Shown piece after piece: positions 46,357-56,383 of a DNA stretch of 64,000 bases. The DNA lies in assembly GCA_002786025.1 (NCBI GenBank), contig NHNW01000020.1:1-64000 (forward strand). Reading direction: 5' to 3'. The notes beneath the pieces were generated by a model. That model worked only from the letters and a program-made list of their open reading frames with translations, ran no database searches and had not been told where the DNA came from. Within the stretch, counting starts at the first letter, position 1. Every line of letters starts with the position of its first letter. The position numbers and the translations under genes are program-made. The stretch is from Zasmidium citrigriseum. Lineage: Eukaryota; Ascomycota; Dothideomycetes; Mycosphaerellales; Mycosphaerellaceae.

Positions 46357-47878
46357 CTAAAGTCTGGACGAACCACCGGACTCTATCAGAAGCTGTCTGT
46401 GTGTTCTCACAAAGTCTTCCACCGCGCTTGCGAAGCCATCGAAGTCGCTGTCGCTCAAAGCAAGGCTGAGGGCGATGAAGCCCCGTCTGGCTATGTAGAA
46501 GCCGCGTTCGAGCAAGAAGAGGTGCAGAAGTCCAGTTAGAGTGGCATCTGAATCGGCAATATCCTTGGCCGACTTGATCTTGTCGATTGGGGTTCGAGTG
46601 AAGTGAAAGCACATGATCGATCCAACACCAGTCACTTTCATCAGCGTGCCTCTGCCGATGTCCTGGAGGCGCTTGCGGAACTTTTCGCCTGTGGCGTGCA
46701 GCTCCTGTGCTCGCTCAGGGGTGAAGACTTGTTCTAGGCCTGCCCGTCCTGCTGCCATGGTCAGGACGTTGTTGTTGAAGGTGCCGGCGTGCTTGATTGA
46801 ATCTGGGCGACGGGGGTCGAAGATGTCCATGATGCTGCGTTCGCCGCCGAATGCGCCTGAAGAAAGATTAGCACCGCAGTACAGTACCCGACGGAATGTA
46901 CATACCAAACGATATCCCACCACCAATATACTTGCCCAAAAGCGTCATGTCTGGCCTCATCTCCATCGGAATCTGCGATTGAATCCCACCACCACTGTAC
47001 ATCCTCGAAGTCATAACCTCGTCGTACACGAGCACAGCACCACACTCATCCGCCGCCCTCCTCAATCCCTCCAGAAACTCCTTCTCAGCAGGAATACACC
47101 CTCCCGACCCAATCATCGGCTCAACAACAATCGCCGCCACATCCCTCACATTCTCCTCCTTCCTCACCAACTCATACGCCGACTCGATATCATTATACCT
47201 CGCCACCAACCACTCATGCGGCACATTAATCGGACTACTTTCCCCTCCACTAAACAAAAACACACCTCCATGATACCCGCCGCCAAAAACCACGATCTTC
47301 TTTTTCCCCGTGGCGATTTTCGCGGCGGAGAGAGCCATTAGGGTGGCTTCTGTTCCGGAGTTTGTGAAGCGGAGGAGGTCTATGGATGGGAAGCGGGATT
47401 TGATTAGGGCGGCGAGGTGCGCTTCGTTTGAGTGGTGCGAGCCGAAGTTTAGACCGTTTTGGGTTGTGGAGTTTATGGTTTGGAGGAGGAGGGGGTGCGA
47501 GTGGCCGTAGAGGCCGGCGGTGTATTCGCCTAGGAAGTCGGTGTCTTGAGTTGGAAATGGTGTCAGTGGATGTCGAAGAGGAGGGACTGGCCTGAAGAGT
47601 ACGTACAGGTTTGTCCGTCAGCGGATGTGAGGGTGCTGCGGCTGGCGGAGGTTATGGATATGGGGAAGGGGGCGTAGTAGAGGACTGAGCGGGTGTTGCC
47701 GCCTGGAGGAGGTGATTAGTGTATAGTCTTGTACAGAGACAGTTGTAAAAGAGATGACTGTTGTCTTTTGACTCGTACCGGGTAGTGATTCTGTGGCTTT
47801 TTCGTATATTGCTTTGCTCTTGAGGTTGCGGGCTGTGAAGCGTTGTTCAGCGGCGTGGTAGGCTTGTTGGGCTGCCAT
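46357..47878 (-). CDS. Class III PLP aminotransferase, GSA-aminomutase-like (four exons)
   Basis: Exons 47878-47779, 47702-47607, 47544-46906 and 46856-46357 give 444 residues; introns are 76, 62 and 49 bp, all GT-AG. Landmarks are LPGGNTRSVLYYAPFP near the N-terminus, RFTNSGTEATLMAL (cofactor phosphate binding), IVVEPMIGSGGCIP, LVYDEVMTSR (the Asp that contacts the pyridine ring) and LLGKYIGGGISFGAFGG, which holds the lysine expected to bind PLP. The pattern fits enzymes annotated as glutamate-1-semialdehyde 2,1-aminomutase-like. Fungi make tetrapyrrole precursors from glycine, so haem synthesis is not its likely role; another omega-amino or aminomutase substrate is more probable. The stop is 27 bp from the end of the convergent histidine kinase. 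Confidence 0.9.
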
Positions 47879-48903
47879 CTTGAACAAAGAAGAACACGGT
47901 CGAGTCCTTGGGCTCAGAGCCACGAGCTTTGGGATTGGAGTGGTATATATCTTTATCGCCACGACCACACGGCAGTGTGACTAATAAGGAAGTGAGGTCC
48001 TTGATCGGCCAGGCCAGCTCCTGCCGCCCCGCTTTTTTCTACGCCCTACGGCTACGGAGCTTGACTTCACCTCTTCGGCGTCGGGATTGTTCTTGCAGGA
48101 TTTGGGAGGGCTTGCGAGTCGACGGTCAACGAGTGCGACAGAACATTGTCGAATGACGAGGAAGAGCCTATCCAGATGAATCCTCGAGACATCTCTGCTC
48201 CCGTCCAAAGCTTCCTGCTTGTCACGGGACGCCCTTCACCGGCACTGATTTCCTGTCGTTCTGTTGAGGAGTCCGACATGTACTCCGATGCAAGGCTGCA
48301 TGTGTCGAGCCACAGGATTGATATACGTGGATGCCACGGATACCTCCCCTCGATGATGCAGTGGAAATAGAAGATATCTGCATTGTTGCAAAGGCTTAAT
48401 GACGCAACAAGCTATTCAAGAGCTTGGATATAGAGTCTGTCGACCCGCCCTGGATCCCAGTACGTCGTCTGCGATACGGGAACTCTCCCTGGCGAGCGGT
48501 CCGGCTTCAGACATTCGTCTGGTTCGACAAGGGTGACAATGTCTCCCTCAGTCTGCCGCTTCCCGCTTTGGCAATATGAATGCTAGACTCAAAGCCATTT
48601 GGACTTGAAGTTGTTCTTCTAAAATCTGGGACCCGATTGTAGGGCTTAGAGACGGAAGCTGGATGTATTGCCCAGTTTTGTGCTTATCACATGTCGACCA
48701 TACACGCCGACTTTGAGGTTTTCATGTTCTCAAATTGACAATCACATGGTCGCAGGAGCATGGTTAAGCGGTCATCACATGGAAGTGTTGCCAAGAGTCT
48801 TTGTGTGAAGACTTGCCGTATGCTGCAACGGACTATTAAAACTCCTCGCTTGTCTGAACATCTCTCCTGACACAAACAACAGCAAACCAGTGAACACTTC
48901 AAG
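47879..48903. other. Divergent intergenic region of 1.0 kb
   Basis: Lies between the aminotransferase (-) and the first BTB-like gene (+). Several short frames, none with coding character or domain. No RNA gene or repeat was seen. Confidence 0.5.
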
Positions 48904-49725
48904 ATGTCTTATCTTGAGGAACTCACGAGTACCACAGAGTTGGTTGACCATTCTGTTCAACAGCGTGGATATCATTGCTCACTCTGGCACAGGAAATTGA
49001 AACGCCCCATTATCTCCATCTTCATCGGCCAATCGACCGAACCATACCTCATCAATCGGCATCTACTCGAACAAAACTCCGACTACTTCCGCAAACACCT
49101 CCAGGATGGACACGAGCACGTCTTTCGCTTCCCGAACGACAATCTGATCGCGTGGAAAGTGTGGCTCTTCTGGTTGACAGAGCAGAAGTTCCCGGAGCTC
49201 ATCGAGGAGCCCATTTACCTCTATAGTTACGACTCTGCCATTGACTGCTATATCCTTGGAGACAAGTACGGCATGAGAATCTTCCAAGACGAGATCATGC
49301 TCAGAATAATTGAAGAAATGGGCTGGATCATGGATTGGTCGGATTCTCCATGGGGATACAGTGGGCCTCTCCTCAAGGTATTCCAGCAAACCAATCCGGG
49401 ATGCAAGCTACGCGATCTCCTCGTCGAGCTTGCGGTGCGATTCAGCCGCTACACGGAGCTCCCATTTGGGGTACCCTTCACACACAAGCAAATCATGCGG
49501 TTTGAGGGTACGGGCTTCTTCCAGATGTACGCTTCCAAGTGTGCGGCGGACGGAGGGGTGAAGAAGCTAGCTGAGTGGGAAAAAGAGGCATGGGAGGAAA
49601 TGCACCTAGAGAGGCAGAAGGTTGTCGACGGCAAGGAGAATCGATTCAGCTGGGAGAACTACATGGTCGGTCCCAAGGAGAAGTACGAGGAAGCTTGCAA
49701 GAGACGACTACGTTTCTCTGTCTGA
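48904..49725 (+). CDS. BTB/POZ-like domain protein
   Basis: A single-exon gene of 273 residues. Residues 35-130 resemble a degenerate fungal BTB/POZ fold: ISIFIGQSTEPYLINRHLLEQNSDYFRKHL (the usual V-x-V-G-x-F-x-H-K-x-L-L-x-S-x-x-F pattern), then LIAWKVWLFWL and AIDCYILGDKYGMRIFQDEIM. The C-terminal part has no known domain and ends in a basic KRRLRFSV. BTB proteins mediate dimerisation or serve as adaptors for Cul3 ubiquitin ligases; fungal members like this are mostly uncharacterised. A diverged paralogue lies 0.4 kb downstream on the same strand, suggesting tandem duplication. Confidence 0.82.
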   Translation: MSYLEELTSTTELVDHSVQQRGYHCSLWHRKLKRPIISIFIGQSTEPYLINRHLLEQNSDYFRKHLQDGHEHVFRFPNDNLIAWKVWLFWLTEQKFPELIEEPIYLYSYDSAIDCYILGDKYGMRIFQDEIMLRIIEEMGWIMDWSDSPWGYSGPLLKVFQQTNPGCKLRDLLVELAVRFSRYTELPFGVPFTHKQIMRFEGTGFFQMYASKCAADGGVKKLAEWEKEAWEEMHLERQKVVDGKENRFSWENYMVGPKEKYEEACKRRLRFSV

Positions 49726-50167
49726 TCTGATGAACGACGCGACAGAAGCCTTTCTGAAGCTGTTTCTTATGGCTTGGAACTGGGAAAGGCTTCGGGAGTG
49801 GGAAATGGCACGCAAAATCGTCTTGTGGCGTCTTTGAGGGAAGCCAAGGCAGTTGTTATGATGTGCAGTACCACAAAAGTAATGTACTTGCTTTAATTTC
49901 ACTGTTTTCTAGTCCGCGATAGACAGAGTCTTCACTGCCAACCAGTCCGCTGACCACATGCCAGAAAGTTAATCTCCTGCAGAAACGATTTCAGAAGCCA
50001 ACCTCGTTGGTGACAGTAAAAAATAGTTCAAAGAATCACATGTGAGCACATGCGGCTCTTTCATATGCGTTGAGCATGTAGTCAATAGTTTCGACGAACT
50101 TGAAGCGCTGATCTTCTTCGATCTCGCAAATACATTCCTTCCTATACACACTCGAGTAGCAGCCGTC
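49726..50167. other. Intergenic region between the BTB-like paralogues
   Basis: This 442 bp carries the 3' region of the first and the promoter of the second BTB-like gene. Short frames only. Confidence 0.4.
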
Positions 50168-50967
50168 ATGGTCTCCGGAGAAGTGGCCCAAGAGCTGAAC
50201 AGCGCGGTTTCGTACGAGCGACTCACCCATGAACTTCGAGACAGCTACAATACTAATGGCGATATAGAGACCTGAGATCTGCTGATCAGCTCATCAAGAT
50301 CTACGTCGGCAAATCCTCAGAGCCATACTACATCCCTCGATTGCTGCTGGCAAATCAGTCCGAATACTTTAAGAAACGCTCGGAAAATACGAGTGGGCCC
50401 GGCCTCGGCATGCTGCTTTTCCCCGACGATGACACCACCGCCTGGAAGGTCATTCTCTACTGGCTGGTGCAACAAAAGCTCCCTGCAACATTCACGGAGC
50501 GAGAGCGGGGCGACCGTTGTCTGACCTCGGCGATCCGATGCTGGGGCCTTGGAGAGAAGTACGACATCAAGGCATTTCAAGACGAGATAATGCTGTGGAT
50601 CCTCAACAGACTCGAGCAGAAGAGGGCAATCAACAAGCTCTGGAAGATTGGCCGGGAAACTGTCGAAGTCTTCAGGGCCACTAAGTCTGGATCCATCCTG
50701 CGCCATCTTTTCGTCGAGGAACTCGTGAGAGAGCAAAGTGCACATGAATGTGTTCTGGGTGGCGAATACTTCACTTGCGACGACATGGCGGCCTTGGAGG
50801 GCAAAGACTTCTACGAATTGCTCGCCGACAAATACAACCACGACTATGCACCCCTAGGAGAAAGCAGGTTCGACGCAGAGGTCGAGCCTGATTATTTCTG
50901 GACGACGTACATGGTCGGGCCGACAGCCAAGTACAAAGCTGGCCAGTATCGGCAGCTGGAGGAGTGA
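50168..50967 (+). CDS. BTB/POZ-like protein, tandem paralogue
   Basis: The conserved part is 50290-50967: KIYVGKSSEPYYIPRLLLANQSEYFKKR, then TTAWKVILYWLVQQKLP, AIRCWGLGEKYDIKAFQDEIMLWI and, near the end, FWTTYMVGPTAKYKAG. These align piece by piece with the upstream gene (FSWENYMVGPKEKYEEA there). There is no ATG in this frame, so a first exon is needed. ATG 50168 with exon 50168-50206, a weak donor GTTTCG and an 83-bp intron containing TACTAAT and ending CAG at 50289 gives 238 residues in frame. That first exon is tentative. Alternatively the 5' end is lost and this is a decaying duplicate. Confidence 0.65.
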
Positions 50968-51230
50968 GAGACGTCACGGTATGTTGATCCCAGGATTCTC
51001 GGGGGAGAGGCCACTGACAATTGTATCAGTTGATTGCATGACACTACAAAGAGCTCACAAAACAGATCTACAGAGGGGGGTTGGTAATCGGGAAACGAGG
51101 AGACGAAGAGAACATACTCCAAGGTTTGAGGGGTAGGTGTCTTGATCGATTCTGCAGCGGGGAGTGCCTTTTGCAGCGACGGAGTATCCATATCTCGAGA
51201 CACCACCAACCCTCCAATACCAGCCCTAAA

Positions 51231-52120
51231 CTACTGCTTCTGATATGTAACCCGAATAGCCTTGTCTCCCAACGTGACTCCATTCATGGCCTCCTTAGCA
51301 GCAATAGCACCAGTCTCATCCTCGTACTCGGCAAACGCAAGACCCTTGCGCCCCGGCACGGTACGTACTTCGCGGAAGCCGGGATACCGCTGAAAGACGG
51401 CCGTGAGCTGCTCCTTGCTGTAGTCGTCTGGGAACTCGCGCAGCAGCAAGATCTTGTTTGGTGGGAGGTACTCGTCCGTCATAGAGCCAGCCACGGGGCC
51501 GGCGGGCTTAGCAGCCTTGGCAGGGCGTTCTGCGATGGCATCGGGAGCGTCACGCTTGACGGCTTTGGCTTTGGCCTCGGCTTCCCGTTGGGCTTGCTTG
51601 CGCTCTGAACACTGTATCAGCATCTCCACCCATAGTTGTGTATCGATTTCACCCACCTTTCTCGGCCAATCTCCGCTGCTTGTGCTGCTCGAATCCCTGC
51701 TCATCCTCTTCTCTCTGCACGGTCGCATCACTCCTCGTCTTCGCGTACGCAACCTGCATCTCCTTGCCGTTCAACTCCAACCCGTCGGCCGTCTCCAGCG
51801 CTTCTGTTGCCTCGTCGACGGAGCTGAAGACGACGAATGCCTGGCCGCGGGCCCAGAGGTTCTTCTTGGCGACTACATCGATGACATCGCCGAACATGCC
51901 AAAGGTTTCGCGGAGTTGCTCGATAAGGTCGGGGATTTTGACCGTCTCGTTCAGGTTCTTGACCTAGATTTAAGGTCAGTGTCATGTGCGGCGAGATGCG
52001 GCGACGGGCGCATACGTAGAGTCTGTGGTCATGGTTAGCGGTCTTGTCCCTCCCTCACGCGTGTTCGTACGATGTGCAATGTACGAACGTTGCGTTGGGT
52101 GGATTGTCTCCTCCAGCCAT
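51231..52120 (-). CDS. U1A/U2B''-type spliceosomal protein (five-part gene with 7-nt exon)
   Basis: Exons are 52120-52089 (32 nt), 52022-52016 (7 nt), 51963-51657 and 51604-51231, giving 239 residues; introns are 66, 52 and 52 bp, all GT-AG. The protein has an N-terminal RRM with RNP2 LYVKNL and RNP1-like RGQAFVVF, a Lys/Arg/Glu-rich linker, and a C-terminal RRM with NKILLLREFP and KGLAFAEYED. This two-RRM layout and length match the U1 snRNP A / U2 snRNP B'' family, which binds snRNA hairpin loops. Fungi usually have one gene for both roles, and I cannot say which applies. The 7-nt exon (ACTCTAC) encodes part of RNP2 (T-L-Y); skipping it breaks the frame. Confidence 0.9.
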
Positions 52121-52610
52121 TGTGGCGGGTATCTGAGCTCCTCGAGCTTGTAATGTGGACTTTTTGGTATCGTCAGATGCGATGTGTTGCGTTGTTCAGA
52201 AGTTGTCGCGTTCAAGAGGTGAAGTTCAGAAGTAGCGGGAGCGGGAGCGGGAGCGGATAGATCCGAGATTAGCGAGCCTTGTCCGGTCTTCTCGATCACA
52301 ACATTCATTTGCACTGAATCAATGTTCTCAAATTCCTCATTTGTCACGCGGAGTCGCACTCATCATTCAAATATCATCTATCGCTTAGCAGAGCGTCGTA
52401 TGTATTTACCCAGAACGGTTCGCGTCGGCGGCTGCTGCCAAATAAAGTTTCACCGTTCCTGCGTCCCATGACGTCTACTTCTGCGTGGTTTTCCGTCTTC
52501 TCACTTTCGAAACCCGCAAACACCTCCAAAAAAACTTCTGCAGAGCAACATTTGTGCGTCCGCTCTGAATCGAACCTTTTGAGCCTTCGCGGCTCGGATC
52601 CTTTCTGGTC
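52121..52610. other. Divergent promoter region
   Basis: Lies between the U1A/U2B'' gene (-) and the MFS transporter (+). It includes a short GGGAGC triplication at about 52238-52255. No gene seen. Confidence 0.45.
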
Positions 52611-54182
52611 ATGCCCTCCACCGCGGCCAGACTCCTCAACACCCTGCAAATCCGAGCTGACTACTCCATCAAACCCGCCGGCCTCAAATGGCGTTCCAAC
52701 ACGCTTTTCATCGTTTCCACGGTGGCGGTTGGTCTCTTCACTGATCTGTTCCTATATGGCCTCATTGTGCCGGTTCTCCCATACATGCTCCAGGACCGTG
52801 TTGGATTACCCAAGGACCAAATCCAAAGCCATGTCTCCGGCCTCCTCGCGGCTTATGCAGCTGCAAGCGTGGTCTTCAGCCCGGCGGCCGGGATCCTGGC
52901 CGACAAAGTGAGCACAAGACAAGCTCCGTTTCTCTTTGGACTGGCCGCACTGTTGGCAGCGACTGTCATGTTGTTTCTGGGAAGGACCGTTCCGGTATTA
53001 GTGTTTGCAAGGATCTTGCAGGGCATCAGTGCTGGCTTTGTGTGGACCATCGGTCTTGCTTTGTGTTTGGAGACGGTTGGACCGCAGAATCTGGGCAAGA
53101 CAATTGGATCGATCTTCAGCTTCATTTCGGTCGGAGGTATCGCTGCGCCAACACTTGGTGGCGTTCTGTACGAGAAGACTGGCTATGAAGGTGTCTTTGG
53201 TATTGGAGCGGCAATTCTGGTGGTCGACTTCATCATGCGGATCATGGTGATTGAGAAGAAGACTGCCATGAAGTACGAAGTCGACGATCCAAGTACTGTC
53301 AGTGACCTTGACGCAACCCGTGAGCGAGAGCAGGATCAGGACGAAGAGGCCCAGCAAAACGAACAGCAGAACGGCTCCGTCCATGGATCGGAAGAAGAGC
53401 CCTTACTTGGAGGCAAACCTCCGGATGAAACTTACTATCAACTACCGCCACGGGACAAGATGTCCGCCTTCTCTCGCGCAGTGCCTATCATCCCATGTCT
53501 CAAGGACCCTATGCTTCTGACCGCCTTGCTCATCGCGCTGGTTCAGGCTCTGCTTCTCGGCTCCTTCGATGCCACCATACCGACTGTTGCCCAAGACCTA
53601 TTCGGCTTCGATTCGCTCAAATCTGGCCTTCTCTTTCTACCACTCGGCATCTTCGATTTGATTCTGGGTCCCGTATTCGGCTGGTGTGTCGATCGCTATG
53701 GAACCAAGCCTGTTGCTGTGCTTGCTTACGGCTTTCTGGTTCCGGTCCTGGTCCTGCTTCGCATTCCTCACGAAGGCGGCCAAGACCAAATCATCATATA
53801 TGCCGTCCTTCTAGGTCTATGCGGTATGGGGCTTGCAGGCATTGGAGCTCCGTCAATTGTTGAGGCCGGTGCTGTCGTACAGAAATACTATGAAGTCAAT
53901 CCTGAACATTTCGGCGATAGCGGTCCTTACGCCCAGCTTTACGGCCTGAGCAACATGGTCTTCAGCTTTGGTCTGGCAGTTGGGCCTGAGTTGGCGGGAG
54001 AGCTAAAGCAAGTTATCGGGTACGGCAACATGAATATTGCATTGGCGGTGGTATGCCTGATTACGAGCATTCTGAGCTTCTTGTTCATTGGCGGTAAACC
54101 GAGACTTCTGCGCAGATCAAAGAGGAGAGGTTTTCTGCCTGGAAAGCGGAACAACTTCTTGAGTGGCAAGAGTGATGACTAG
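52611..54182 (+). CDS. MFS transporter, DHA1/vesicular-amine type
   Basis: A single-exon gene of 523 residues predicted to cross the membrane 12 times. TM1 includes VGLFTDLFLYGLIVPVLPYML with the Asp and the VPVLP motif of drug:proton antiporters of the DHA1/VMAT branch. The signature loop between TM2 and TM3 reads GILADKVSTRQAPFLFG. The central cytoplasmic loop (about 220-285) is highly acidic and Gln-rich (REREQDQDEEAQQNEQQNG). The second half opens with PMLLTALLIALVQALLLGSFDATIP and has the repeat of the loop motif, FGWCVDRYGTKPVAVLAYG. The C-terminus is strongly basic. Substrate is unknown: export of amines, toxins or drugs is typical of the family. Confidence 0.88.
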   Translation: MPSTAARLLNTLQIRADYSIKPAGLKWRSNTLFIVSTVAVGLFTDLFLYGLIVPVLPYMLQDRVGLPKDQIQSHVSGLLAAYAAASVVFSPAAGILADKVSTRQAPFLFGLAALLAATVMLFLGRTVPVLVFARILQGISAGFVWTIGLALCLETVGPQNLGKTIGSIFSFISVGGIAAPTLGGVLYEKTGYEGVFGIGAAILVVDFIMRIMVIEKKTAMKYEVDDPSTVSDLDATREREQDQDEEAQQNEQQNGSVHGSEEEPLLGGKPPDETYYQLPPRDKMSAFSRAVPIIPCLKDPMLLTALLIALVQALLLGSFDATIPTVAQDLFGFDSLKSGLLFLPLGIFDLILGPVFGWCVDRYGTKPVAVLAYGFLVPVLVLLRIPHEGGQDQIIIYAVLLGLCGMGLAGIGAPSIVEAGAVVQKYYEVNPEHFGDSGPYAQLYGLSNMVFSFGLAVGPELAGELKQVIGYGNMNIALAVVCLITSILSFLFIGGKPRLLRRSKRRGFLPGKRNNFLSGKSDD

Positions 54183-54408
54183 ATTTAGTGAGATCTTGGC
54201 AAACAAAAGTACATTCACCATCCCGATCATTGGACACATGCATTCACGCACGCCTTCATCACATTTTGACAGTCACTCGTATGTAAGGGACGTCACTCTC
54301 TGATGAACGAGTCACTGGCGAGTGTAACGCTCAACACCACCAGCCAAAAGTTTAACTACTTCCTAGATTTCATATTGACGACCCCATCAACTGGTACCTT
54401 CGTTCACC

Positions 54409-54940
54409 ATGGACGAACTTGCTGAACGAGTGCAAGCCCTCCCGGCCGAGCTTTTCAACAACATCTTGGGCTTCGTCTTCACCCCTGAGGTCACAGAGGT
54501 CCGCATCAAGAGAACGTAAGTACTTCGACATACCGGCCCTTATTTGACAGAGAAAGCTGACCTTGTCGTTATATAGATACAAACCCCCAGTCCAGCTCCA
54601 AATCAACCGTGCCACTCGGGAGCATTTCGCAGCCCAGTACTACGACACGAACACCACCTTCACTATACGATCTGGACTCAGTAACATGAACGCACTCGAC
54701 GACTGGCTGGCATCCTTGACTTTGGCTCACCGCGACCAAGTCAGCAAGCTTCTTGTCAAAGGTCCATCGAGGTGGGATCCGGAGCGTTCTTTCGCGAAGA
54801 GGATGGCGAGAGTGTTTAGGACTGCTGTTCAAGGAAATGCTGTGCCGGGGAACAAGGTCTTGACTATCACTGTGGTCGTCGGAAATGCGAGGGTTGTGGT
54901 GCGTCCGGATGGATCAATCGCGGAGGAAGGACATGCTTGA
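54409..54940 (+). CDS. Small lineage-specific protein, paralogue 1 (two exons)
   Basis: Exons 54409-54515 and 54577-54940 with a 61-bp intron (GTAAGT...TATAG) encode 156 residues. The N-terminus LPAELFNNILGFVFTPEV looks like the first helix of an F-box or 2EXR-like domain. It is followed by YKPPVQLQINRATREHFAAQYYDTNTTF, the core shared with the genes at 55443 and 63044, and WLASLTLAHRDQVSKLLVK. No function is known for this core. The intron sits exactly before the YKPP core; the two paralogues lack it there. No signal peptide or membrane segment. Confidence 0.75.
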
Positions 54941-55442
54941 AATCGTGTTCTCTGATTTTGCAAGAGGGTCTGACGAGTTCCATTTCTCTAATACGTATGC
55001 GAGTCTCCGTGTGGCTACTTAGACTACGTCTTAAGGCGGATGAAGAGCTAACTTCCAACATTCGTCTCACTGTATGCAGAACATTTACTTGTAAGGGCAT
55101 AGGCTTGCTGCGCGATCGCTTGAGATGTTCATCCGGTGAGAACTGTCAAACCAATCGTTACTCTTTGTTCACCATCGCCGTAACGTGCCGGCATGAACCG
55201 TACACAATGCCTTTGTCTACTCGACATCGCGGCAAATGGCTTTATAGCAACACACAACGATAACACTATACGACGTATGACGACCGCATGTAGATGTCTA
55301 TAAAAGCACAGCTTATACTCCAACACTGTCTACTCTACACACCCATCCAACTCAACATCTAAGCAGCGACTGTGCCCGCGCAACCTCGACGACACAGCCC
55401 AATCTGCATTCTCGAAACCAAATCTCAACATCAAGACCGATC
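54941..55442. other. Spacer between tandem paralogues
   Basis: This 502 bp separates two paralogous genes. It includes a TATA-like element and a C-rich leader before 55443. No other gene was seen. Confidence 0.45.
55299..55306 (+). promoter_or_regulatory. TATA-like element
   Basis: TATAAAAG about 137 bp upstream of the ATG at 55443. It is followed by a CA-rich leader (CTCTACACACCCATCC) typical of fungal 5' untranslated regions. Confidence 0.45.
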
Positions 55443-55868
55443 ATGACCGACTTCACGACACTGGTGCAGTCTCTGCCGGCAGAGCTGTTCAATCAGATTC
55501 GTGATCTCGTCTTCACCGTCGATCCCAGCGAGGTCAAACTCACCCTCGACTACAAACCACCAGCCCAGCTACAAGTCTGTCGTATACTTCGGAACTCCTA
55601 CGCAACTGACTACTACGCCATGACCAGATTCAAAAGCGATGTCTCCATGAAGCCTCTTGTTCAAAAGTGGCTTTATGCCCTGCCAAACCAGCATCGTAAC
55701 CTCATCAGACGTATCGCCGTCAAGTGCTTTGGCCACATAAGCCTCTTCGGCGAGATCACAGTCATGAAATGTGTGAGGGACTACCAACCAGCCGCAATCA
55801 TGGTGGGACGTTCGATCTTTCTTGCTCGTCCGAATGGCACTATCGAGGTTGTGTATAGTTACTGGTAG
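55443..55868 (+). CDS. Small lineage-specific protein, paralogue 2
   Basis: A single-exon gene of 141 residues beginning MTDFTTLVQSLPAELFNQIRDLVFTVDPSEV. It shares with paralogue 1 the LPAELFN helix, the DYKPPAQLQVCRILRNSYATDYY core and a C-terminal beta-rich part ending in an RPNGTIEV segment (RPDGSIAEEG in paralogue 1). The position of the paralogue 1 intron is uninterrupted here. The two genes are 0.5 kb apart on the same strand, which points to tandem duplication followed by strong divergence. Function unknown. Confidence 0.75.
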   Translation: MTDFTTLVQSLPAELFNQIRDLVFTVDPSEVKLTLDYKPPAQLQVCRILRNSYATDYYAMTRFKSDVSMKPLVQKWLYALPNQHRNLIRRIAVKCFGHISLFGEITVMKCVRDYQPAAIMVGRSIFLARPNGTIEVVYSYW

Positions 55869-56135
55869 GGCTAGTACGTCTAAGCAGGACACACGAAGCT
55901 GTACAGCGTCTTTGGAGAAGTTGCTGGAAAAGATGGGCCGGGGCTTTCGGCAGCCTGTAGAGTTGGAAATAACGTAAGATACAGATTGCTGGACTGTGAT
56001 TGAAATTGAGCTTCGCAGATTCGATTCATTGTCCTTCCGTATGTTAGATCCAACTTAACGAGATGAGACGTTCCAATATCTCGACATTCGTACATGCTCT
56101 GTCCCTCTCCTTATCAGATCTACAAAGGGCTCTAC

Positions 56136-56378
56136 TTATGTCTTGGGCACGAAGATTTGATCAATATCCGGACCATAACTTGCATTGAATCCTGAAACGA
56201 TGATTTGGTTCGAGCCTTGATTCAGATTGCAATTCAGGCTGGCACTTCCTGGGTTGCTTCCGTCCGGAAGGAAAGCAAGGCGTTGAGTTTGGCCATTGAC
56301 GGTCACATTGCCGTACCTTGGGCCAGAACCTCCGTTCTTGTACTTTGGTCGTCCAGTATCTCTCATGACACCATTCAA
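56136..56378 (-). pseudogene. Orphan CBM35-like module fragment
   Basis: An 80-residue frame reading GSGPRYGNVTVNGQTQRLAF, then SASLNCNLNQGSNQIIVSGF and SYGPDIDQIFVP. This resembles the C-terminal half of a carbohydrate-binding module of the CBM35 type found at the end of secreted glycosidases such as alpha-galactosidases. No catalytic domain, signal peptide or proper start is present upstream on this strand, because the sugar transporter gene ends 5 bp away. It is best read as a leftover of a deleted glycosidase gene. Confidence 0.5.
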
Positions 56379-56383
56379 TATGA

